Source: a virus
DNA: 51,712 bases
Reading direction: 5' to 3' (one strand)
Virus record (IMG/VR): IMGVR_UViG_3300030117_006596
Coordinates: 1-51,712 of that record
The notes under the pieces are model-generated. The model saw nothing but the letters and a program-made list of their open reading frames with translations. It was not told the origin of the DNA and did not search any database. The stretch's first letter is position 1. The number at the start of each line of letters is the position of its first letter. Below, one piece after another: positions 31,601 through 41,900 of this stretch. The translations under genes and the position numbers were made by a program.

Positions 31601-34004
31601 TGCTGTAAGAGATGAAATTGGTAAGGTAGAAACTAATGATCCTGAAAGAAGTATTACTAAGGAAGGTCTAAATTCATTCCTAAGACAAACAGGTTCTGTA
31701 AAGACTATTGATACTACATCAACCAGTTCGGGAACACTTACTGTAAACACTGAAGTGGATCATGGATTCAACGGTGTTGTAGGTATACAAAGTATTACAG
31801 GTGGTGCTCAATATGGTACTAATAGTGGTAATGCTGAGTTCTACTTCAATGTAAGACTTGAGGGTGGTACAGGTGAGGGAGCAACTGCAGACGTAACTGT
31901 CTCTGCTGCAAGCACAATAAGTGGTATAACACTAAATTATCCCGGTTCAGGTTATAGTATTAATGATATACTAACAGTCAGAGGAGTTCCTTTCCACACA
32001 CCCGGAACAGCATGTACACTTGGTGTCTCAGAAATCGATAATAAAGTCGGTGATGTAGTCCAAATAGTAGGAGTTTCAAGCGAGACATATAATGGATTAT
32101 TCAGAATCAAGGAAGTCACAGACAAAAATAGTTTCACAGTCAACGGAAGTGCTGATGGTGCAGGAACCGGAGGACATGTTTACCACGTTGGTGTTTCTAC
32201 TGGGGTTGTTGATATTACCCATGATGCGATAAGTGGTATTGCTACAGTACAACTTAGTGGTGACATTGGACTCAGAAGAGGTGATCAAATCGTTATTGCT
32301 GGTGCTACTAACTTTGCATCAATCTATAATGGAACTCACTTTATTACAGATAGAGTAGGTTATGGTACTTCTTTAGCAGTCAATATTGGTATAACTTCAA
32401 ATGCTCCTGCTTTCACTGGCGTAGCGACAGCCCATGGGACAGGTATTTCAGTAAGAGGACATGGTAGAGGTATACCGTTATACGGTGGTCATACTACCAA
32501 ACTCAACAATGATATTACTTCTACATCTACAGGTGTAACTCTTGCTAACAAGGGTAACTTGAGAAGAGGAGACTTCTTGATTATAGAGGATGAGATCGTG
32601 ATGGTTTCAAACTCTGCAATTACAACTGTTATCAGAGGTGTGCTTGGCACAAATGCAGTAGCACATAATAAGGAAGTATCAGTAAGAAAGATCAAACCAA
32701 TTCCTACTGAGAACAGAAGATACTCTGTATTGAGAGCATCAGGACATACATTTGAGTATGTCGGATTCGGACCCGGAAACTACTCAACCTCAATGCCACA
32801 GGTACAGGATAGAGTAAGATCTGAGGAAGAGGAGTTGATCGCTCAGTCATTACAAACTAGAGGTGGATTCGTAGTCTACACTGGTATGAATGATCAGGGA
32901 GACTTCTACATCGGTAATGTCAAGATTGATTCAGCGACAAATTCACTCAAGTTTGTCGGTGGTATCGGTGGAAGAGGTGGAGGAGAAGTAGGAGACACAG
33001 TTCTCCCTGCTGATGCAACCTTTGATAACTTAGTTGCAGATCAATCATTCCAGTCTAATCAGGACACAGAAGTTATTGATATTCTCCTCAAAGGTAATCG
33101 TTCAGGCGACATAGGAAACAGTGTTTATGTTGGTATTCATGCCGGAAATACAGCACCTACAAGTAACGTTGATAACATCTTATTAAGAACTAACTTTGAT
33201 AAAGGTGGTTACTTAGGATGGGTCAAGACTGGTGGAAACTGGGCAAGATTTGGACCGATCTCAAAATCAGAGACAACTCAGTCTTATGCTTTTGACACAC
33301 TTGAAGTTGCCGGTGTTTCTACATTCTCAAGTGCTATCAATGTAAATGGAACTGCCACGATCACAGGATCTCTAAGTGCTAGTGCAACAGTCACAGCAGA
33401 ACAGATCACATCCACAGACGACATCAATGCTGCTGATGACATCACAGCAGGTGGAACAGTTACTGCTACTGACTTTGTTGGTAACGGTGTCATACCTATC
33501 GGTGGTATTATCATGTGGTCTGGAACTAATGCTGCCGTACCAAGTAATTGGGTTCTATGTGATGGTTCAGCAGCAGCACAAGCAGCAGGGGCACCAAACT
33601 TAGTTGACAGATTTATCGTTGGTCGAGGAAACAATTATTCATCAGGTGCAACAGGTGGTAGTAAAGATGCTGTATTGGTATCTCACGATCACACAGCAAC
33701 ATCTTCAGTTACTGATTCCGGTCACTTCCACTTTGAATTCAAGTCAGGTAATTATGGTGCAAACCAAAACCAAGGTGCTTCTAACTTGACTACAACTAAT
33801 TTCCCTGCTAGTGGTACTGGTCCATCAGGAAAATTTGAAGGTTATAACATTTGGGGTCAAGGTAGTGAACCAGACGTAGGTAAATCTCAAACTAAAACAA
33901 CTGGAATCACCGTTGGCACAACTCTAAGCACTGAGGGTGTTAGTGCCACTGATAAGAACTTACCTCCATATTATGCAATCGCTTATATCATGCGAGTTAG
34001 TTGA
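28605..34004 (+). CDS. Giant tail fibre with beta-helix and collar domain
   Basis: A protein of about 1799 residues. The N-terminus (P-L-S-R-L-E-N-F-L-K-N, then Y-V-N-P-E-E-L-D-A-T-D) is followed by a pectate-lyase-like beta-helix start (R-P-F-K-T-I-Q-R-A-L-I-E-A-A). The middle has many Gly/Asn/Thr-rich beta modules. The C-terminus is a phage tail-collar domain (I-P-I-G-G-I-I-M-W-S-G, L-C-D-G-S, D-R-F-I-V-G-R-G) with H-D-H and H-F-H-F pairs like the metal sites in T4 gp12/gp37 tips, ending P-P-Y-Y-A-I-A-Y-I-M-R-V. I use ATG 28605; GTG 28587, preceded by AAGGAG, is an alternative. It probably binds the host surface. Confidence 0.82.
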   Translation: MPLSRLENFLKNVTGNVIYVNPEELDATDDISNRGSSRARPFKTIQRALIEAARFSYQVGGNNDKFDKTTILLSPGIHYIDNRPGLQINTSGSLTDVNGTAATIDQMSIGTNFDIQDPNNVLYKFNSAGGGAIVPRGTSIVGQDLRKTKIKPKFVPQPDNGNIDTAAIFKVTGACFFYGFSFFDADPNDRIFRDYTSNVYAPNYSHHKLTCFEYADGVNTIAGKGNTDLDMYYYKLTLAYGTNSGRAIPVYPTNTDFEKSVDETRIVGAISQVGTISINDIYSGANPTDSTATPIVTVVTATNHNFEVGTPILINGIGDTNYDGSYIVSQVLSDTSFTYAVPITPTSTATPNLSGLNAVVKIESDTVSSASPYIFNCSIRSVYGICGLNADGSKATGFKSMVVAQFTGIALNKDDNAYVKYNTTTGVWQDQAALGSSVSLHTDSLAKHKPSYQNYHIRVSNNGIIQAVSVFAIGYAQHFFATTGGDMSITNSNSNFGAKSLEADKFRFEAFLKDDKGFIREINPPQHNFAKETSVGFLPLDVEATVGVSTDIKVYLNDFKNKDNKPNVVLNGFHLGAKIGDQLNVSIGNTVFGADIVMPVPQTDPDERVSGQKEIFVGRVSGINSITGNTFTLQSDHKFINGETVRVYSENGSLPDGLDYNRVYNVITTSLNADQVQLASTLNNAVAGNEITGINNSGGLLRIVSKVSDKEAGDVGHPVQFDTSGWHLNVGVGNTLSAAITANQSAITPKTRSSFIKRTLDRREEKDKNYGVKYVIPQDSSLASAPIAGFSIAETSAVPDDTNYQNDNNVLTSPTNLRQSNNIINASWGGNVGIITAEQPHGLKVGHIVQVYRVRSSGNTSGTDNSGFNGIFEVSAVPSDTSFRVGLNTNPGGITTISTGTPYTFHDRSVVGSGRTFSPYFVKRDFNTSYQIQNTQEIQEYKQGVQDGEYDLTLRGYISQPEVSPFSTTTNYFGQDITDLIPSEDVDNRNYDPKASVSYAVRDEIGKVETNDPERSITKEGLNSFLRQTGSVKTIDTTSTSSGTLTVNTEVDHGFNGVVGIQSITGGAQYGTNSGNAEFYFNVRLEGGTGEGATADVTVSAASTISGITLNYPGSGYSINDILTVRGVPFHTPGTACTLGVSEIDNKVGDVVQIVGVSSETYNGLFRIKEVTDKNSFTVNGSADGAGTGGHVYHVGVSTGVVDITHDAISGIATVQLSGDIGLRRGDQIVIAGATNFASIYNGTHFITDRVGYGTSLAVNIGITSNAPAFTGVATAHGTGISVRGHGRGIPLYGGHTTKLNNDITSTSTGVTLANKGNLRRGDFLIIEDEIVMVSNSAITTVIRGVLGTNAVAHNKEVSVRKIKPIPTENRRYSVLRASGHTFEYVGFGPGNYSTSMPQVQDRVRSEEEELIAQSLQTRGGFVVYTGMNDQGDFYIGNVKIDSATNSLKFVGGIGGRGGGEVGDTVLPADATFDNLVADQSFQSNQDTEVIDILLKGNRSGDIGNSVYVGIHAGNTAPTSNVDNILLRTNFDKGGYLGWVKTGGNWARFGPISKSETTQSYAFDTLEVAGVSTFSSAINVNGTATITGSLSASATVTAEQITSTDDINAADDITAGGTVTATDFVGNGVIPIGGIIMWSGTNAAVPSNWVLCDGSAAAQAAGAPNLVDRFIVGRGNNYSSGATGGSKDAVLVSHDHTATSSVTDSGHFHFEFKSGNYGANQNQGASNLTTTNFPASGTGPSGKFEGYNIWGQGSEPDVGKSQTKTTGITVGTTLSTEGVSATDKNLPPYYAIAYIMRVS

Positions 34005-34010
34005 TAAATA
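34003..34010 (+). promoter_or_regulatory. Late promoter before the second fibre gene
   Basis: GATAAATA fits NATAAATA. Its first two bases are the last two of the TGA stop of the giant fibre gene, and it ends 24 nt before ATG 34035. Confidence 0.7.
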
Positions 34011-34034
34011 CACATACGGAGAGCACTGCAGTAA

Positions 34035-36719
34035 ATGGCATCAGTAAATAAGAAGTTTGGTATCGAGAAGGGTCTGGAGGTAGGAACAGACGCTTTAGTT
34101 GTTGATGCCGATAATAATCGAACCGGTGTTGGTAAAACGAATGCACAATACGGTCTTGATGTAGCGACAACCGCCAACTTTGATGGTATAGTTGCTGCCG
34201 GACAGGTCGGTGTTGGTAGCACACAACCGGCATATGATGTAGATATCAGGACAGACATGCGTCTGACTGGTAGATTACGTGATGGAGATTCAAGTGCCGG
34301 TACAAATGGTCAGGCACTCATATCAGTCGGAACGGGTGTGTCGTGGTCTGATCTTGGTGAGATTGAAACAAACGCTGCAGATAAAGTACACTCAGTACAA
34401 TATAAGAAAGCAAACCTAAAATTTGGTGGTGCTGAAAATTTTGTTTTTGAACCAACAAATCAACGAGTTGGTATTGGTAGCACACAACCAGAATACTTAT
34501 TACAAGTTCAGAGACAAGGACAGAATGGTTATGTTCAGATAGGAGGTACATTCCTAGATTCTAACGCACAAACCGCAGGAATCGGATCAGTTCTTGGTGC
34601 TGATACAGATGGAGATCTAACATGGGTCGGTGCCGGTGCTAGTACACTGAACGTAATATACGTTGCAGAAGATGGATTGGACACAAATGATGGAAGAAGA
34701 CCAAGCACAGCAAAGAGAACAGTCAAGGCAGCAGCAGCAATAGCAGTTAATGGAGACGTTATAAGAGTAGCAGGCGGTATATATCAAGAAAACAATCCTA
34801 TATCATTACCACAAAACGTATCAGTTGATGGCGATGATCTAAGAAATACTAAAATTATACCAACAAATACTGGAGCAGACTTATTCCATGTTGATAACGG
34901 ATGTTTGATTCAGAATTGTTCGTTTGTGGGTGCTGCTAACACAGGTGCTATGGTAGCATACCACCCTCCAAGAGAAGTTCTTAATATATTCAACAAAGAT
35001 GCAGGTGTTCATACATTTGTAAGCGGTGTTACCAATGCTATTACAGCAAGTGCAGGTGCGAGTGGGAATTTTACAGCAGCATCTGGCACAACTTATAATC
35101 CTGTAACGGGAGTTATGGTATTAGAGATTGGGTCTCATAGTCTTACAACAAGTAATAAGGTCACTATTGCTGACAATGGAGTTACTTTTACTTGTGATCT
35201 TGATAATCATCAATCTGAAAAATCATATCCAAGATCAGGAGACCCTGCATCTGGAGTAGCACTTACTATTACTGCAGTCTCAGGCACTACAATTACTGTG
35301 AATGTTGGTAAGGTGAAGAGTGCAGAGGCAGTGCATGTTAGTTCATGGAATGGTGCAACTCTTGGTGTAACTGAATTTGATTATAGTAGTAAGAGTGGTA
35401 TTGCTACAGTTACAGTGGGTGCAGACCACGGATTAACCGCAGGAGCGACACAGATTGGATTCAGGACAGAATCAATAGGATTGAAATGCTCAACTGATAA
35501 CTTCAACAAAGCAAAATATTATCCTCGTGTTGGAACTGACCCTTATGTTGGAACTCTTATTAGTATAGCATCAACAACTGCTACAACCTTCACAGCAAAT
35601 ATCGGAGTAGCAGGAATAGGATCCGAGTATGTTGGTTTCATTACTCAGTCTCCATACGTTAGAAACTGCACTAACTTCGTACCTGATTCTATTGGTATGC
35701 AGATCAATGGAGATCGTGCCAGAGGTCTGAAGTCAATGGTTGTTGACTCATATACTCAGTATAACGAGAACGGTATCGGTGTTTCTATAACAAATAATGG
35801 TTATGGTCAGTTAGTTTCTATCTTCACAATATGCCCCAATATTGGAATCTATTGTGGTTCAGGTGGGCAGTGTGACCTAACCAACTCCAATAGTTCATTT
35901 GGTAATAAAGGTTTAGTAGCACAGGGTATCGGTACTGTAGGTTATAGTGCACAACTTGCTGCAAATGCAGTGGCAGAGGACAATGTTTTCGTATTGTCAG
36001 GACTAGGGACATTCAGACCATATTCAGGACAGGTTCTATATGTTGGAGAGTTATTCCAAGATGTAGACTCAGTTACAGTAACCAATGCGGGATCTGGTTA
36101 TACGAGTGCACAACCTCCCGTTGTTACAATATCCAATCCTTCAGGACCCGGTGGAATCGCTGCTGACGGCGTAGCAGTGATTTCTGGATTTGGATCTGTG
36201 ACTGGAGTGAACCTAATTGCAAACGGTAGGCAGTACAGATCTAGTGATACTGTCAGTGTAACGATTGCACCTCCAACTTCAGGTGTTACAGCAACAGCGA
36301 GTGCTGCGTTGGCACCTGCTTATTACACTATAAATAGTGCAACGACCCCTTCTGCAGGTATTTCCACTGTAACAGTGGATCAGACCATTCCTGCAGCGAT
36401 AGGTATTGGATCAACAGTTCCGATTGCTAGACAATCACTTATACTAGCATCATCACACTCTTTCGAGTATATCGGAACAGGAGTTACTATTGCACAAGCA
36501 AGACCGTCACAGGGCGGAGTAACAATTCCTGAGAACCAAGTCATATCACTGGAAGGTGGTAAAGTCGTTCATACATCCACTGATGAGAGAGGAAACTTCC
36601 TAATCGGTGACGACTTTATTATAAATCAACAAACCGGAACGATTGCCGGTGATTCTTTCAATAAGAGTATCCAAGCAACCCTAACACCACTCATCATAGC
36701 ACTCGGAGGACAAGCATAA
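34035..36719 (+). CDS. Large tail fibre / beta-helix virion protein
   Basis: An 894-residue protein. The N-terminus has S74-fibre-like repeats (T-G-V-G-K-T-N-A-Q-Y-G-L-D-V, V-G-V-G-S-T-Q-P-A-Y-D-V-D-I). A beta-helix region starts near 215 (D-G-L-D-T-N-D-G-R-R-P-S-T-A-K-R-T-V-K-A-A), with K-S-M-V-V-D-S-Y and N-S-N-S-S-F-G-N-K-G-L-V-A-Q, closely similar to segments in the giant fibre, so the two genes share ancestry. Near 685 a G-S-G-Y-T-S-A-Q-P-P-V-V-T-I module occurs. The C-terminus (F-E-Y-I-G-T-G, G-N-F-L-I-G-D-D-F-I-I-N-Q-Q-T-G) also matches fibre proteins. Likely another fibre subunit. Confidence 0.76.
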   Translation: MASVNKKFGIEKGLEVGTDALVVDADNNRTGVGKTNAQYGLDVATTANFDGIVAAGQVGVGSTQPAYDVDIRTDMRLTGRLRDGDSSAGTNGQALISVGTGVSWSDLGEIETNAADKVHSVQYKKANLKFGGAENFVFEPTNQRVGIGSTQPEYLLQVQRQGQNGYVQIGGTFLDSNAQTAGIGSVLGADTDGDLTWVGAGASTLNVIYVAEDGLDTNDGRRPSTAKRTVKAAAAIAVNGDVIRVAGGIYQENNPISLPQNVSVDGDDLRNTKIIPTNTGADLFHVDNGCLIQNCSFVGAANTGAMVAYHPPREVLNIFNKDAGVHTFVSGVTNAITASAGASGNFTAASGTTYNPVTGVMVLEIGSHSLTTSNKVTIADNGVTFTCDLDNHQSEKSYPRSGDPASGVALTITAVSGTTITVNVGKVKSAEAVHVSSWNGATLGVTEFDYSSKSGIATVTVGADHGLTAGATQIGFRTESIGLKCSTDNFNKAKYYPRVGTDPYVGTLISIASTTATTFTANIGVAGIGSEYVGFITQSPYVRNCTNFVPDSIGMQINGDRARGLKSMVVDSYTQYNENGIGVSITNNGYGQLVSIFTICPNIGIYCGSGGQCDLTNSNSSFGNKGLVAQGIGTVGYSAQLAANAVAEDNVFVLSGLGTFRPYSGQVLYVGELFQDVDSVTVTNAGSGYTSAQPPVVTISNPSGPGGIAADGVAVISGFGSVTGVNLIANGRQYRSSDTVSVTIAPPTSGVTATASAALAPAYYTINSATTPSAGISTVTVDQTIPAAIGIGSTVPIARQSLILASSHSFEYIGTGVTIAQARPSQGGVTIPENQVISLEGGKVVHTSTDERGNFLIGDDFIINQQTGTIAGDSFNKSIQATLTPLIIALGGQA

Positions 36720-36720
36720 A

Positions 36721-37062
36721 ATGGCAGCGATTCCATTAAATAAATTTCGTACGATTACTCATACTCTTACTACATCATCGGTTGGTATCTACACATGCCC
36801 TCCGGGTGTAGCATCATTGATTGTATATGGTAACGTAGCGAACGTAGGTTCTGGCAGTTCAGTAGTATCATTCAGTGCCTTTCATAGCAGAAGTTCAGTT
36901 GATACACCAATCATTGAGAAGGGTCAAATCCCTAACCAAGACTCAATGAGTTTCATTGAAGGTAGATTAGTTCTTGAGACTGGAGATATTCTCAAAGTCA
37001 AGAGTGAAGATAGAGATGGCACACAAAAAATCATCATAAGCATATTAGAGAACGCTAAGTAA
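36721..37062 (+). CDS. Small virion-associated protein between fibre genes
   Basis: A 113-residue beta-rich protein starting 1 nt after the fibre stop and ending right at the next start. It has Y-T-C-P-P-G-V-A-S-L-I-V-Y-G-N-V-A-N, then E-G-R-L-V-L-E-T-G-D-I-L-K-V-K-S, the pattern of small jelly-roll or fibre-cap proteins. No family assigned. The tight packing between structural genes suggests a virion component. Confidence 0.68.
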   Translation: MAAIPLNKFRTITHTLTTSSVGIYTCPPGVASLIVYGNVANVGSGSSVVSFSAFHSRSSVDTPIIEKGQIPNQDSMSFIEGRLVLETGDILKVKSEDRDGTQKIIISILENAK

Positions 37063-38955
37063 ATGGCAAAACTACTATCTGGAAAGGTCGGTGTTCAGAC
37101 TTTCGCCGGTTTATCTACATCCCGAAATCAAATAGTTGGAGGACAACCAACATTCATAAGTTTGAGTGAGGCAGAACCTAACTTGGGTTTATCTCCACAG
37201 AATGACTATGTTTTGTATGGGGATGCAAATGGAGGACGTCGTTGGGGTGAACCACAAGGATCTCCTTCTGGAACAGTTAGTGGTATATCAATAAGAGATG
37301 AAGGGTTAGTACAAGTTGGATTAGCAGGGTCAATAACAATAATTGATATAGTTGGCGATGGTATAGTAGCAATACAAACACACATAACTCAAGGTGGTAA
37401 ACAGGTAGGTTTAGCAACACTTACAGTACCGGCAAATAATTTAGATGGTCAAAGCGGATCAGGATTTTTAGAAGTTTCAGGTATCTCTACTATAAGAGTA
37501 GGTGCCGGTCTTACTATATTTGCCCCCAGTGGTACAACTGGAATAGCATCTATTGGTAACATAACTGATGCAAATATAGACGTATATGATGATAGATCTT
37601 TTCTTTCCATATCTAATGTAGCACAACTTCAGGCAGGTATAGGATTATCAGTCAGCAGTCCTTCAGTAAACAGGGCGAAGTTTGATGTTACTGGTAATAT
37701 ACCAAGACTCAACGTCAGTGGTATAACAACTCTAACACAAGTTGGTGCAACAGACCTCAACGCTTCAGGAATTGTCACCGCCACAACATTCGATGGCAAC
37801 TTAGAGGGTAACGTTACGGGTAATGTAACTGGAAATGTACAAGGTAATGTAACTGGTAATGTCACAGGTAATTTGACAGGTGATGTATACGCAGGACTGG
37901 CAACAGCAACAAAAGGATTTACAGGTAATATTAACTCAGCAGGTGTCAGTACTATATCTCAGTTATTCGTTACTACTATAAACAACACAGGTTTTGAGAC
38001 TGCTTTCGGATACATATCAAACGGTAACTCATTCATGGGTAACCTGAACTCAGGTGGTATATCAACAGCGAGATATTTACTGAATACTAATATAAACTCT
38101 TCAGGTATTATAACAGCAACATCATTTGTGGGTCCTGTTACAGGAGATATTGCCGGAGACGTAACTGGAACTATTCAAACTGCTGCACAACCTAACATAA
38201 CATCACTTGGAACTCTTACTTCAGTAACAGTTTCTGGTAATGTAAATGCGAATGGAAATATTGTAGGAGATAATGCAACAAATATAACTGGTATTGCAGG
38301 TGTTACTGCTTCGACTTTGACAGGAACATTGCAGACTGCTGCACAGACAAATGTTACATCACTTGGAACTCTAAGTGCACTTACAGTTTCAGGAGATATT
38401 AATGCTAATGGAAATATTGTAGGAGATACTGCAACAAATATTTCTGGAATCAGTTCTGTAACTGCTCTTTCTTTCTTTGGTAATGGTGCAAACTTATCAA
38501 ATATCACAGCGTCAAGTGTTCTAGTTACAGCAACCAATACAACAAACGCTACTCACTACGTTACATTCTCTGACTCAGTATCTGGTCAAGAGACTATGAG
38601 ATCTGATATTGCTTTGACATTCAATCCTAGCACAGATACATTATCATGCTCTACCTTTGCAGGAAATCTAACTGGTAGTGCAACAGGATTGACTGGTAGT
38701 CCTGATATAACAGTGGATGATATTACTTGTCATAATATCTTACCAAAGGCACATAATACTTACAGTCTAGGTTCTAATGCAGTCAGATTTGCACAGATAT
38801 ATGCTGCTGACATGCACTTCAGTAACAAGAATGCCACTCCTAATAGTGTTGATGGTACTACTGGAGACTGGACATTACAGGAAGGAGAGAATGATATATT
38901 CATGATAAACAATAGCACTGGCAAGAAGTACAAGATAAACCTTACCGAAGTCTAA
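37063..38955 (+). CDS. Repeat-rich tail fibre protein
   Basis: A 630-residue fibre-like protein. After an N-terminal attachment region (K-L-L-S-G-K-V-G-V-Q-T-F; Y-V-L-Y-G-D-A-N-G-G-R-R-W-G-E-P) come Gly/Ser/Thr-rich strands, six 4-residue G-N-V-T-type repeats (37807-37878) and two about 52-residue repeats containing T-S-L-G-T-L-x-x-x-T-V-S-G. The last 70 residues (Y-S-L-G-S-N, N-S-V-D-G-T-T-G-D-W, E-G-E-N-D, G-K-K-Y-K-I-N-L-T-E-V) match the C-terminus of the next protein. Probable distal fibre stalk. Confidence 0.75.
   Translation: MAKLLSGKVGVQTFAGLSTSRNQIVGGQPTFISLSEAEPNLGLSPQNDYVLYGDANGGRRWGEPQGSPSGTVSGISIRDEGLVQVGLAGSITIIDIVGDGIVAIQTHITQGGKQVGLATLTVPANNLDGQSGSGFLEVSGISTIRVGAGLTIFAPSGTTGIASIGNITDANIDVYDDRSFLSISNVAQLQAGIGLSVSSPSVNRAKFDVTGNIPRLNVSGITTLTQVGATDLNASGIVTATTFDGNLEGNVTGNVTGNVQGNVTGNVTGNLTGDVYAGLATATKGFTGNINSAGVSTISQLFVTTINNTGFETAFGYISNGNSFMGNLNSGGISTARYLLNTNINSSGIITATSFVGPVTGDIAGDVTGTIQTAAQPNITSLGTLTSVTVSGNVNANGNIVGDNATNITGIAGVTASTLTGTLQTAAQTNVTSLGTLSALTVSGDINANGNIVGDTATNISGISSVTALSFFGNGANLSNITASSVLVTATNTTNATHYVTFSDSVSGQETMRSDIALTFNPSTDTLSCSTFAGNLTGSATGLTGSPDITVDDITCHNILPKAHNTYSLGSNAVRFAQIYAADMHFSNKNATPNSVDGTTGDWTLQEGENDIFMINNSTGKKYKINLTEV
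37807..37878 (+). repeat. Six 12-nt coding repeats (GNVT)
   Basis: Six consecutive 12-nt units encode G-N-V-T or close variants (one G-N-V-Q, one G-N-L-T). Codons vary at third positions, so the protein repeat is kept while DNA identity drifts. Confidence 0.85.
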
Positions 38956-38958
38956 ATA
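38951..38958 (+). promoter_or_regulatory. Late promoter variant before the 1088-residue fibre
   Basis: TCTAAATA, one base from NATAAATA, overlapping the TAA stop of the previous gene and 29 nt before ATG 38988. A small 6-bp hairpin (38956-38970) overlaps it. Confidence 0.5.
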
Positions 38959-38987
38959 CTAGGGTAGTATACTAACATAACTCACTT

Positions 38988-41900
38988 ATGTCTAGAGCAA
39001 GAGAACTTGCGAAGGCGGGTGGCGTACAACAACGTATTGCTGGTTTCAGTAGTCACGTTGGAATGTCTACATTCTTGGCAGCAGTCCACATGGAGAATAA
39101 TCTCACTGTGGATGGAAATGCTAATGTAGGAGGTAACCTCACAGTTACAGGTACGACAACCTTCAATGGTGGAACACTTACACTTGGTGATGCTAATACT
39201 GACAACGTAGTATTTGGTGGAGAGGTTGATAGTAATATCATACCCGATGATGATAACTCATTCGACTTGGGTTCTTCAAGTAAAGAATGGAAAGATTTAT
39301 ATGTAGATGGGGTTGCCTATCTTGATAGCGTTGAATCCGATGGTGGTTCGTTCGGTAATATCCGAGTAGGAGAAACCGGGGATAATGAGATTGACACAGG
39401 ATCTGGAAACTTAACAATAGACTCTGCAGGGGGAACTGTAACAGTAGACGACAACTTGACAGTTGCCGGAACTGTAACTTTCAACACTGCACTTGCAAAT
39501 AGCAACTTAGCAAACTCAGCAGTAACAGTTACTGCAGGCGATGGACTCACAGGTGGTGGGTCAATTAGTTTGGGTGGAAGTGCAACTCTAAATGTTCAGG
39601 TTGATGATTCTTCTATAGAAACTAATAGTGATACCTTACGAGTAAAGGCAAGCGGTGTAACCAATGCTATGTTAGCAGGTTCGATTGCCAACGGTAAGTT
39701 AGCAAACAGCACAGTATCATACGGTGGTGTGTCGTTATCACTTGGTGGATCTGATGCAACTCCAGCATTCGATTTGCAAGACGCTACAGGTTATCCTACT
39801 TCTAGTCTAACAGGTACTATAACAAATGCTCAGTTAGCAGGTTCTATTGCTAACGGTAAGTTGGCAAACTCAACCATGAGTGTTGGTGGTGTGACATTGA
39901 CACTAGGTGGAACTGATGCAACTCCGGCGTTCAACTTGAGTGATGCAACAAACTATCCAACAAGTAGTCTAAGTGGTACCATAACTAACGCACAGTTAGC
40001 AGGTTCTATTGCAAATGGCAAGTTAGCAAACAGTTCAGTATCATATGGTGGTGTATCACTATCATTAGGTGGAACTGATGCAACTCCGGCATTCAACCTA
40101 GCAGATGCAACAGGACTACCAATAAGTTCAGGTGTATCAGGATTAGCATCAAACGTTGCTACATTCTTGGGTACTCCAAGTTCTGCTAACCTAAGATCAG
40201 CACTAACTGACGAGACAGGTTCAGGTGCTGCTGTATTTGCAGCGTCACCAACTCTAACTGGTACAGTAGTTGCAGCGAACTTAGACATATCTGGACAGGT
40301 AGATATTGATGGTCACACTGACTTAGATAACGTTAGTGTTGCAGGTGTTTCAACATTCGCTTCGGGTGTTACCATAACAGGTGCTCTTGATGCTAACGGT
40401 GGAGCAAGTATTGATAACATTCAAATTGGTGTCACCAATAACAATGAATTAGATACTGCTTCAGGAAACTTAGTAATCGACTCAGCAGGCGGTACAACCA
40501 CAATTGATGACAACTTGACAGTCTCAGGTAACTTGACAGTCAATGGTACAACAACTACCATTAACTCTACCACAGTTGCTATTGATGACAAAAACTTCCA
40601 AGTTGCAACAGGTGCAGCAGATGATGCTGCAGCAGATGGTGCCGGACTCACAGTTGACTCAGGCGATGGAGACAAGACGTTCAACTTTGAAGCAACAGGC
40701 GATAACTGGGGTGCTTCCGAGAACTTGAACCTTGCAAGTGGAAAGGCATATAAGATAAACAATAGTTCAATATTAAACGCTACTACACTAGGTTCAAGCG
40801 TTGTTGCATCTTCACTAACAAGTGTTGGTACAATCGCAACCGGTGTATGGAACGGTACAGCAATCGGAAATGCCTACCTAGCAAACTCAACTATGAGTGT
40901 TGGTGGTGTTACCCTAACACTAGGTGGAACTGATGCAACTCCGGCGTTCAATCTAACTGATGCTACAAACTATCCTACCAGTAGTCTAAGTGGTACTATA
41001 ACCAACGCTCAGTTAGCAGGGTCAATAGCAAACGGTAAGTTAGCAAACTCTTCTGTATCATATGGTGGTGTATCACTATCATTAGGTGGTTCAGATGGAA
41101 CTCCAGCATTCGATCTTTCTGATGCTACTAACTATCCTACTTCAAGTTTGAGTGGTACTATAACCAATGCTCAACTTGCAGGGTCAATAGCAAATGGTAA
41201 GTTAGCAAACTCTTCTGTATCGTATGGTGGTGTAAGTCTATCGTTAGGTGGTTCAGATGGAACTCCAGCGTTCGATTTGAGTGATGCTACGAATTATCCT
41301 ACTTCAAGTTTGAGTGGTACTATAACCAATGCTCAACTTGCAGGGTCTATTGCAGCAAGTAAGTTAGCAGGTTCAATTGGAGATAGCAAACTATCAACAA
41401 TCTCGACTGCCAATAAAGTTTCAATCAGTGCATTGAACATTGATGGTGGTACAGATATCAATGCTGCACTTGCAAACACTGACGAGATCATCGTTGACGA
41501 TGGTGGTGGTGGAACCAACAGACGTTGCGATATGAGTAGAGTCAAGACATACATCTATGGTGCAATGTCTGGAGACGCTACCGCATCATCTGGTGGAGCA
41601 GTAACACTTGCAGCGTCAGGTGTTAGTGCCGGAAGTTACGGTTCTGCAACTGCAATTCCTGCAATCACAGTTGATGCTAAAGGACGTATTACAGCGTTAT
41701 CAACAAACACTGTAAACACAACCACAAACTTAGGAAAGTCAACAGCGACTGGACAAATTACGATCACAAGTAGTACTGGAGATAACGTCGTTATTGGCGA
41801 AGCAACTGGTTCTATTGCAGGTCTGATGTCTACAACACATCATGATAAATTAGATAACATTGAAGCAGGGGCGACTGGCGATCAGTCTGCAAACGAAATC

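Noticed and set aside
33284-33634. Minus-strand frame opposite the fibre collar domain
   Set aside because: It is the complement of a clearly recognised collar domain and has shadow-type composition.
39672-41360. CRISPR-like array
   Set aside because: The units are 162 nt, contiguous, in frame and vary at third codon positions; there are no unique spacers.
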